From JAKBCQ01 sp021807585 (GTDB taxonomy: Bacteria; Planctomycetota; Planctomycetia; Isosphaerales; Isosphaeraceae), in assembly GCA_027325115.1 (NCBI GenBank), contig DAHWFG010000038.1, positions 1 through 16,032 on the forward strand: a DNA stretch of 16,032 nt, in the 5' to 3' direction. Under the pieces are notes generated by a model, which was not told the DNA's origin, searched no databases, and saw only the letters and a program-made list of their open reading frames with translations. The translations under genes and the position numbers were made by a program. This document shows positions 7,417 through 12,706 of this stretch, one piece after another. Numbering within the stretch: position 1 is the first letter of the stretch; each line of letters begins with the position of its first letter.

Positions 7417-8235
7417 ATGGAACGTCCGCTGGGCTTGATGGCGGCTTACGGTTTTCCCCGACATGACGTGCGAGTCGATCTCGCGATCGCGCGACGGATC
7501 GGCGCGAGTTGGATCGAGACCCTCCCCGACTGGAAAGCGCAGGTCGACCCGCGCGGATTGGCGCGTACGCTCGCCGAATTCGACCTCAAGCCGTGGAGCG
7601 TCCACGCGTGTTGGGGAAGAAGGACGATTCGCGCGGCCGTCGTCGATCTCGCGTCGACCGATCGCGCGATCCGCACCGAATCGATTCAAGACATTTTGGA
7701 ATGTATCAATTGGCTCGCCGACCTGGGCGGATCGCGCTTGATCGTTCACCCCGGCGGGTTGTCGAGTTCCGATCAGGCCCGAGAACGCCGCGGCGCGCTC
7801 GCCGACTCGCTCGCTCTCGTCGCCCGCCGCGCGCGGATCGCGAACGTCGTCGTCTGCGTCGAAAACATGCCTCCCGGAGTTCACCCCGGAAGCCGAACCG
7901 CCGATTTGGCGGGGATCGTCGCGGCGATCGACGACGATCATCTTATGCTTGCTATTGATACTGGGCATGCACACTTAAATGGAAATTTAATTGGAGAAAC
8001 CGAGGCCGCGGCGGGGCGATTGGCAAGCACGCACGCGCACGATAATTGCGCCGACCGCGATCTTCACCTTCCGCCGGGAATGGGGACGATCGACTGGGAG
8101 GAGTGGGCCCGAACGCTCGACCGGATCAATTATCAAGGTCCAATTATACTAGAATGTATTAAGTATTTGCGTGAGAATCCGGCAAGCATCTCAAACGGGT
8201 TGATCGCGCGACCGGGATCGACCGCGCGCGATTGA
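7417..8235 (+). CDS. Sugar phosphate isomerase/epimerase-like TIM-barrel protein
   Basis: Xylose-isomerase-like TIM barrel (AP endonuclease family 2 fold), 272 aa from the ATG at 7417. The four expected metal-ligand positions are present: Glu149 in VCVENMPPG, Asp181 and His184 in AIDTGHAH, His206/His208 in THAHDN, and Glu246 in IILEC. HPGG at 111-114 is also typical. It probably isomerises, epimerises or otherwise acts on a sugar or cyclitol using a divalent metal; the substrate cannot be read from sequence. Start: the ATG at 7417 has GAGGG a few bases upstream and gives the usual family N-terminus. An ATG at 7333 without SD would add 28 residues. Two stretches (about 7945-8000 and 8128-8175) switch to AT-rich codons (tta, ata, cta, gga). 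The TGA lies inside a 15-bp tandem repeat. Confidence 0.85.
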   Translation: MERPLGLMAAYGFPRHDVRVDLAIARRIGASWIETLPDWKAQVDPRGLARTLAEFDLKPWSVHACWGRRTIRAAVVDLASTDRAIRTESIQDILECINWLADLGGSRLIVHPGGLSSSDQARERRGALADSLALVARRARIANVVVCVENMPPGVHPGSRTADLAGIVAAIDDDHLMLAIDTGHAHLNGNLIGETEAAAGRLASTHAHDNCADRDLHLPPGMGTIDWEEWARTLDRINYQGPIILECIKYLRENPASISNGLIARPGSTARD

Positions 8236-8266
8236 ACCGCGCGCGATTGAACCGCGGCTCGATTGA
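8221..8266 (+). repeat. 15-bp tandem repeat spanning a stop codon
   Basis: Two perfect copies of ACCGCGCGCGATTGA (8221-8235, 8236-8250) are followed by a degenerate third copy, ACCGCGGCTCGATTGA (8251-8266). The stop codon of the TIM-barrel gene is the last three bases of the first copy. The unit is a multiple of three, so each copy carries the same in-frame TGA. The third copy forms the left half of a hairpin (CTCGAT-TGAC-ATCGAG, 8258-8273). Confidence 0.85.
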
Positions 8267-8272
8267 CATCGA

Positions 8273-8340
8273 GTCGAAAACGGCGATTCGCCTGGTTTGA
8301 TTCGGGATGATTTCCCCGGGTGGAAACCGCCGTTCTCGAC
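8273..8340. repeat. Long inverted repeat (12 of 13 bp) upstream of blaI-like gene
   Basis: GTCGAAAACGGCG (8273-8285) pairs with CGCCGTTCTCGAC (8328-8340) with one A-C mismatch. Inside, GTTT (8295-8298) can continue the stem with AAAC (8324-8327), and CCCCGGG sits in the loop. The repeat is followed by eight A residues (8341-8348), not T residues, so it is not a normal plus-strand terminator. It could be a structured RNA, a 3'-end stabiliser or a protein-binding site. The rest of the 219-base gap (8236-8454) has no gene that I can support. Confidence 0.5.
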
Positions 8341-8454
8341 AAAAAAAATGAAATCCGAGGAAGTTAAGGGTTGCCGACCGGGGTCTCACACGTTACGCTC
8401 AACGAACATGCCTGATTCCGTCGTTCATCGTTATTTTTATTCCAGGAGGTTACG

Positions 8455-8862
8455 GTGCGCAAGGCCCAAATGGTCACCGACCGCGAACTGGAGATTCTCA
8501 AGATTCTCTGGGCTCGAAGCCGAGCCAGCGTTCGCGAGGTCCAAGAAGACTTGGTGAAGTCATCGGGAGCGGTCGCGTACAGCACGGTACAAACCTTGCT
8601 GAACATCATGGAGGATAAGAAAGGACTCGTCCGCCACGTCGTTGAAGGAAGGACATTCGTTTATTACCCCAAGAAAACCCCCGAGCGAACGATTCGCGAA
8701 CTCACGCGTCGTTTTGTCGATCGCGTCTTTGACGGCGCGCTCGATAAAGTGATGGTTGCTCTGCTCGATGCGCATCCCCCAAGCGTGCCGGAGCTTGATC
8801 GGATGCGTAAGATGATTGAGGAAGCGCGACAATCGAACGACGCGCCTGGCGGCGGGCGCTAA
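8455..8862 (+). CDS. BlaI/MecI/CopY-family winged-helix repressor
   Basis: This DNA-binding repressor is likely to be inactivated by the neighbouring M56 peptidase. It is 135 aa, starting at GTG with an excellent SD (AGGAGG at 8444-8449, 5-base spacer). The N-terminal winged helix covers about 5-75: MVTDRELEILKILWARS, then YSTVQTLLNIMEDKKGLVRHV and the wing GRTFVYYPKK, all family hallmarks. The C-terminal helical dimerisation part contains FVDRVFDGALDKVMVALL, where BlaI-type proteins are cut by their partner protease; the exact site is not readable. A weak promoter (TTGCCG at 8370-8375, 17 bases, TACGCT) may lie upstream. Autoregulation of the pair is expected from the family. The regulon is unknown, and the three Hsp20 genes downstream are possible but unproven targets. 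Confidence 0.93.
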   Translation: MRKAQMVTDRELEILKILWARSRASVREVQEDLVKSSGAVAYSTVQTLLNIMEDKKGLVRHVVEGRTFVYYPKKTPERTIRELTRRFVDRVFDGALDKVMVALLDAHPPSVPELDRMRKMIEEARQSNDAPGGGR

Positions 8863-8921
8863 GACGCGATCTCGATCGCAACTTCAGGCCATGCCGATCG
8901 CCTTCCCGGGATGAAACGACG

Positions 8922-10409
8922 ATGGCTTACGAAGCCCCCTACCTATCGACCCTCGAACGGCTCTGGGCCGTTTATTGGGATGCGATACCGGGGGCTTTTC
9001 TCATTTCCGCCTTAATCGCTTTGGCGATGATTTTTGAACGGCAACCGGCACGGCGGCGCATTCTCGCGCGCGGCGGCCTGTGCGCCTTGCTCGCGGTCAT
9101 TCCCATCGTGGCGCTCGTCCCGTTGCCTCGTTATAACGTTTTCCACTTACTTGGTGAACTCTTGCCGATCGCGTGGAGGCCTCACCTATCCGGCGGAATT
9201 CCCCTCGGCGCAACATTTCCCGTCGATCCGCACCCGTCCCCTTTTAGCGTTTATCGGATCGCCGAGCTAATCGTCGCGATCGGCTGCGGAATCAGCGTCT
9301 CGCTCGTTGTGCTGGGTTTTCCCGTCTCGGCGTGGCTGCTCCGTCGATCGACCGCGCCCGGCGAACGAACGACGTCGATCTACGAGAAAATCCCGTTTCC
9401 CGATCGCGTCCGACGCCCCGATTTGCGCGTCTGTCCGTATGTCAATCGTCCCGTGCTGATCGGCCCGTGCGCAAACGCGATCCTCATCCCTCCCAGGCTC
9501 GACGACCCCGCGGCCGCGGATCAGCTTGAATTGAGCCTGCTTCACGAATCGGCGCACGCCGAAGACGGCGATCCCTCATTCCGATTCATCGCCGGGATAT
9601 CGCGTGCGATCTGGTTCTTCTCACCGTTCGTCTGGTGGATTCACGGCAGGCTGATGCTCGATCAAGAGTTTCTCGCCGATCGCAAAGCGTCGAACCGCTA
9701 CGGTACCGGCAAACGCTACGCCGAGGGGCTCGTCGACCTCGCGGTCGAATTACCGGCGCCCGAATCGCGCGATCACGCCGACCGTGATCGCGGCGAATCC
9801 ACCGTCGACCGAAACGCCGACGCCGATTGTTCGGTCGGTTCCTCGTTATATCAACGGCTGTTGTTTCTACTTCGTTGCCCCTTCGCCATCGAGGCGAGAC
9901 CCCCGCTCGCGTGGACGATCGCCGTCGTTTCGCTCCTCGCCATCGGAACCCTCGCTTCGGCGTCGCTTTCGCTCAACCCCGATTTCGCCAGGACGGGCTC
10001 GTTCCATCCCCGCCCACGCAGATTTATTCATATTCACACCCTTACGCTTTCACGACCCGATCCCGCGCAGGGGCTTTGCCGCGATTCTTGCGAAATCCCC
10101 GTGTTGCTCCCTTCGGGATCATTCTCTTTAAATATGAACATTTGGGGAACATGGAGCGATCTTCATGAAATGAAAATCGCCGGCATCCCGCTGCGCGAAG
10201 CGCCTGCGATCGTCGCCGACGCGTCGCCGTCCAAGCCGCGCTGGCATCACATCGGCGTGACCAAACGACACGACCGGATCGTGCTCCGATTCGACGGCGT
10301 GTTGATGGGTCGAAGCCGATCACAAGGCAACCAATCGCTCCAGTGGATCACGCTCAACCACGCCCCCAGGCCGTCGGTACGCATCCAAGATCTCACCCTC
10401 CGCTGGTAA
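8922..10409 (+). CDS. M56-family (BlaR1-like) membrane metallopeptidase with LamG-like C-terminal domain
   Basis: Predicted signal-transducing zinc protease, 495 aa, 59 bases after the repressor gene. Hydrophobic segments lie at about 22-38, 50-68, 112-140 and 329-347. The zinc site HESAH is at 208-212, with the downstream EFLAD at 249-253 and the W-FFSPFVWW helix between, the M56 arrangement. A polar, Asp/Arg-rich insert occupies 280-305. After the last membrane segment, residues about 360-495 form an extracytoplasmic domain. Its RWHHIGVTKRHDRIVLRFDG (440-459) and terminal SVRIQDLTLRW match the LamG/concanavalin-like pattern (WHH.AVT...I.LYVDG ... IDDLRI). No penicillin-binding SxxK/SxN/KTG domain is present. 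The inducing signal is therefore probably a carbohydrate or cell-surface state, not a beta-lactam (inference). The SD is weak. Confidence 0.9.
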   Translation: MAYEAPYLSTLERLWAVYWDAIPGAFLISALIALAMIFERQPARRRILARGGLCALLAVIPIVALVPLPRYNVFHLLGELLPIAWRPHLSGGIPLGATFPVDPHPSPFSVYRIAELIVAIGCGISVSLVVLGFPVSAWLLRRSTAPGERTTSIYEKIPFPDRVRRPDLRVCPYVNRPVLIGPCANAILIPPRLDDPAAADQLELSLLHESAHAEDGDPSFRFIAGISRAIWFFSPFVWWIHGRLMLDQEFLADRKASNRYGTGKRYAEGLVDLAVELPAPESRDHADRDRGESTVDRNADADCSVGSSLYQRLLFLLRCPFAIEARPPLAWTIAVVSLLAIGTLASASLSLNPDFARTGSFHPRPRRFIHIHTLTLSRPDPAQGLCRDSCEIPVLLPSGSFSLNMNIWGTWSDLHEMKIAGIPLREAPAIVADASPSKPRWHHIGVTKRHDRIVLRFDGVLMGRSRSQGNQSLQWITLNHAPRPSVRIQDLTLRW

Positions 10410-10663
10410 TCACGTCGCGTACACAACCTAAAACCGCCGATCCGACTCCAAGCCTCGTCTCGCTTCGTCGCAACCGCTTCGTTCGACCGCCAATTTGGCC
10501 GTCAACCGCGGTCCCCAACCTTCAACCAAGACTGCCATTTTGACCCCCAAGATCCCCGGAAACGAAAAACCCAATCGTCAAACGCGCCCGCTTGGATTGC
10601 TTAACTTATTGCATTTGCGCGTGTTAGATCGATCGATCAGGAGCGATAACAAATCAAAATAGC

Positions 10664-10681
10664 CAAACGGCATGCCGCTTG
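10664..10681. promoter_or_regulatory. 18-bp dyad upstream of first Hsp20 gene (candidate operator or leader hairpin)
   Basis: CAAaCGGCATGCCGcTTG is symmetric at 16 of 18 positions, with a perfect 10-bp core CGGCATGCCG at 10668-10677. It lies 52 bases before the Hsp20 ATG. As DNA it has the size and symmetry of a repressor operator. As RNA it would form a 7-bp stem with a CAUG loop. The regulator is unknown. Confidence 0.4.
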
Positions 10682-10703
10682 CTACTCAGTGATACGGTTT
10701 CGA

Positions 10704-10724
10704 TTCCTTTGATGCGATAGGAGG
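10704..10724 (+). promoter_or_regulatory. Possible SD-sequestering hairpin (RNA-thermometer-like) before Hsp20
   Basis: The SD AGGAGG (10719-10724, 9 bases before the ATG) can pair through AGGAG with TTCCT (10704-10708). That gives four Watson-Crick pairs and one G-U across a 10-base loop. A weak stem masking the SD is the layout of the short RNA thermometers known from small heat-shock genes. It is short enough to occur by chance. Confidence 0.3.
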
Positions 10725-10733
10725 TCGGCCCGC

Positions 10734-11174
10734 ATGGACGATCCCAAGCGTTGGAATCCGTTCCGCGAGCTCGAGCGTGAAGTCGATCGGCTGCTCGACG
10801 GATTCGAGCCGCTTCATTCGTGGAATTGGCGTCTCCCCCGCGTTTTCCCTGCGCTCAACGTGCACGACGCGGGCGAGTATTACCTGATCACCGTCGAATC
10901 TCCCGGCGTCGTCGTCGACGAACTCGAATTGTCGATGACCGGCGAATCGTTGACGCTTCGCGGCGAACGGAAACGAACCGAGCGCATCGCCGAAGAGTCG
11001 TTCCGTCGCCAGGAACGCCCTGTCGGACGCTGGTCGAGGACGATGACCCTCCCCGAATCGGTCGACTCGGACGCGGCCACCGCGGAATTCTCGAACGGCA
11101 TCGTCACGATCAAACTCCCCAAAATCGACGATCCCAAACCGCGGCAAATCGTCGTCCAAAATCGACCGGGATGA
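10734..11174 (+). CDS. Small heat-shock protein, Hsp20/alpha-crystallin family (first of three)
   Basis: ATP-independent holdase chaperone, cytoplasmic, forming oligomers. It is 146 aa with a strong SD (AGGAGG). The short N-terminal arm (1-37) contains the common WNPFRELEREVDRL helix. The alpha-crystallin domain is at about 38-131, with VESPGVVVDELELSMTGESLTLRGER and the signature FSNGIVTIKLPK near 119-130. The C-terminal IXI-type anchor is IVV at 139-141. This is the most canonical of the three tandem paralogues and the one with the most elaborate upstream region, so it is probably the promoter-proximal gene of the set. The downstream gap of 112 bases contains a GC-rich hairpin (TCCCGC ... 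GCGGGA) without a T-run, so readthrough to the next gene is possible. Confidence 0.95.
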   Translation: MDDPKRWNPFRELEREVDRLLDGFEPLHSWNWRLPRVFPALNVHDAGEYYLITVESPGVVVDELELSMTGESLTLRGERKRTERIAEESFRRQERPVGRWSRTMTLPESVDSDAATAEFSNGIVTIKLPKIDDPKPRQIVVQNRPG

Positions 11175-11286
11175 ACCGCGAATCGCCGCGGTCCCGCACG
11201 CGCGGCGGCGCGGGATAACAACCGCAGTCCCCGATCGAGCCCTCGCGGTAAGCGGCGGGGCGAAGACGCCAAGGTGATATCAATCG

Positions 11287-11727
11287 ATGAACAAAGATAA
11301 TCATTCGGTACGAGTTTTGATCAATGCGCCGCTCGACGCGGCCGAAATCGAGGCGCGAGCCCGAGCGACGTCTCGCCGCGCACCTCCGCTGCGCACGCCT
11401 CCCATCGATATCCACGAAGAGGCTGATCGGCTCATCCTCGAAGCCGATCTTCCCGGCGCCTCCGAAAAAACGGTCTCGGTGCAGCTTCAAGACAACGTCC
11501 TGACGATCCACGCACAGGTACAATCGTCTGTTCCCGAAGGCGCCCGCACGATCCACCGTGAGTATCCCGAAGGAGACTTTTTCCGCTCGTTTATCCTGAG
11601 CGACGAGATCGATAACTCGGAAATTCGAGCCGAGATCAACCAGGGGGTCCTGCGTCTCGAACTCCCCAAATCACCGCGGTTGAAAACCCGCCGAATCGAA
11701 GTGAAAGGACCGTCGAACGGCGGCTGA
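11287..11727 (+). CDS. Small heat-shock protein, Hsp20 family (second of three, divergent)
   Basis: It is 146 aa with an SD-like AAGGTGA 9 bases before the ATG. The N-terminal arm (1-37) is unlike that of the first copy: Ala/Arg-rich, without the WNPF helix. The alpha-crystallin domain is at about 39-129 (IDIHEEADRLILEADLPGASEKTVSVQLQDNVLTI), with the signature NQGVLRLELPK at 118-128 and the IXI-type motif IEV at 137-139. EYPEGDFFRSFILSDEID at about 92-109 corresponds to the beta6 loop and following strand used for dimerisation. It is probably a chaperone that co-assembles with or specialises from its neighbours; this is inference from tandem placement. Confidence 0.93.
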   Translation: MNKDNHSVRVLINAPLDAAEIEARARATSRRAPPLRTPPIDIHEEADRLILEADLPGASEKTVSVQLQDNVLTIHAQVQSSVPEGARTIHREYPEGDFFRSFILSDEIDNSEIRAEINQGVLRLELPKSPRLKTRRIEVKGPSNGG

Positions 11728-11838
11728 TCGCGTTCAACCGAGACGCGACCGACGCGCTCGAAGTTCGATCGCCGCGATTCGACCACGAAGCCGAACCTGG
11801 TCGTCTTCAAGAATCCCTTATCAGTCAAGGATATAACG

Positions 11839-12375
11839 ATGTCTCGATCCGGCGATTGGCGCGACGATCTCGCGGCGCACGTTCGTACGCTTCATCGCGA
11901 GTTGAACCGCTTATTTGATACCGAACGTCCCGACGGCTCGCGGTTTTCGGCTTCGTCGGGCGGATCCGACGCGGCGACCGAATCCGAGCCGACGGCGTGG
12001 GCGCCCGGAGTCGATCTGATCGAAACCGACGATTCGTTCGTCGTTTTTGTCGATCTTCCCGGGGTCGACGCCAAAGCGATCGAGCTTTCGGTGACGGGAC
12101 GAATCGTCACGCTTCGCGGTCAGAAGGGGATCGCTCTCACCCCGTCAAACCCTACACATATTCATAAACGTGAACGAGCATCGGGTTCGTTCTTCCGCGA
12201 GTTGAGCCTTCCCGGCGACGTCGAGCTCGACGCCGTCGAGGCCGAACTCCGCGACGGCGTGCTGCGCGTTCAGATCGCCAAAGGAGCATCGGCGCGTCCT
12301 CGAACGATTCCGATTCAAATGGCGCAACCCTCCCTCCAGCGATCTCCCTCAACCGACTCTCGATCGCCCCATTGA
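11839..12375 (+). CDS. Small heat-shock protein, Hsp20 family (third of three, long arms)
   Basis: At 178 aa it is the longest of the three. AAGGAT lies 6 bases before the ATG. The N-terminal arm 1-53 has an amphipathic start (LAAHVRTLHRELNRLFDTER) and a Ser/Gly/Ala linker. The alpha-crystallin domain is at about 54-149 (VDLIETDDSFVVFVDLPGVDAKAIELSVTG), with the signature RDGVLRVQIAK at 138-148. The classical IXI anchor IPI is at 157-159, followed by a polar tail (Gln/Ser/Pro-rich, 160-178). It lies 111 bases after the second copy on the same strand. The THIHKRERASGSFFRELSLPGDV segment matches the sHsp beta6-beta7 region. The three genes share little beyond the family core, so the tandem array is old or was assembled from different lineages. 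Confidence 0.94.
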   Translation: MSRSGDWRDDLAAHVRTLHRELNRLFDTERPDGSRFSASSGGSDAATESEPTAWAPGVDLIETDDSFVVFVDLPGVDAKAIELSVTGRIVTLRGQKGIALTPSNPTHIHKRERASGSFFRELSLPGDVELDAVEAELRDGVLRVQIAKGASARPRTIPIQMAQPSLQRSPSTDSRSPH

Positions 12376-12576
12376 ACGCGAGCAAACTCTAAGATGATGC
12401 GGAAGGAATCGCCGATCGTTCGTCGGGATCAAAGTTCGCAGATACGCGCGCTCGCGTGTTCGATTTTTTGACCTGGAAGCCGGCGAAGGCTCAGGATACA
12501 ATTCAGGGTTGGCGAGACGCGTCGTGCGCGACGGCGCGCCCGTTTTACTATTTCACGGCTTCTTTTCCCATGCGAA

Positions 12577-12606
12577 GGACGCCACGCGGCGCGCCGCGGA
12601 TCGTCC
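12577..12606 (+). promoter_or_regulatory. Leader stem-loop with 14-bp GC palindrome upstream of S1 gene
   Basis: GGACG (12577-12581) pairs with CGTCC (12602-12606). Between them lies the perfect palindrome CGCGGCGCGCCGCG (12585-12598), separated by three-base internal loops on each side. It ends about 100 bases before the S1 start codon, in the expected 5' leader. Confidence 0.45.
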
Positions 12607-12664
12607 AAAAGTTCGCGATTCGGTCGGCTCGCGCCGCGGTTTCGGCGTGTTTCGATCGAATTCA

Positions 12665-12680
12665 ACCGGCTCACGCCGGT
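12665..12680 (+). promoter_or_regulatory. Hairpin just upstream of the S1 start
   Basis: ACCGGC-TCAC-GCCGGT is a perfect 6-bp GC-rich stem with a four-base loop, 26 bases before the ATG at 12707. The start has only a weak SD (GGGA), which is usual for S1 genes, where leader structure and autogenous control replace SD strength. Confidence 0.45.
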
Positions 12681-12706
12681 CACGGGTTGGGAACGAACGG
12701 GACCAC

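Larger units (their letters stand above)
10410..10733 (+). other. 324-base intergenic region upstream of the Hsp20 cluster
   Basis: No gene seen. The left half is pyrimidine-rich and C-rich with several CAACC/CAACCG words. The right half turns AT-rich at 10592-10660. A weak promoter candidate is TTAACT (10601-10606), 17 bases, TTAGAT (10624-10629). GATCGATCGATC follows at 10627-10638, then the dyad at 10664-10681 and the SD hairpin at 10704-10723. No CIRCE (TTAGCACTC...GAGTGCTAA) or HAIR element is present. Confidence 0.5.
12376..12706 (+). other. Intergenic region and probable 5' leader of the S1 gene
   Basis: 331 bases without a supported gene. A -10-like TACAAT lies at 12497-12502, but the only good -35 (TTGACC, 12468-12473) is 23 bases away, too far for a standard promoter. 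The frame of S1 stays open upstream to a TTG at 12509, but that segment is Arg-rich and not S1-like, so I treat it as leader. Two strong hairpins (12577-12606 and 12665-12680) sit in the leader. Confidence 0.5.

Noticed and set aside
10410..10733. CIRCE or HAIR heat-shock operator
   Set aside because: Neither TTAGCACTC/GAGTGCTAA nor CTTGAGT/ACTCAAG pairs are present.
11195..11218. GC-rich hairpin TCCCGC/GCGGGA between Hsp20 genes 1 and 2 as terminator
   Set aside because: No T-run follows; such stems are frequent by chance in this composition.
12509..12706. N-terminal extension of S1 containing an alpha/beta-hydrolase-like PVLLFHGFFSH
   Set aside because: The resemblance is a few residues only; the rest is Arg-rich and S1 proteins start as at 12707. 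The stretch is better read as leader.
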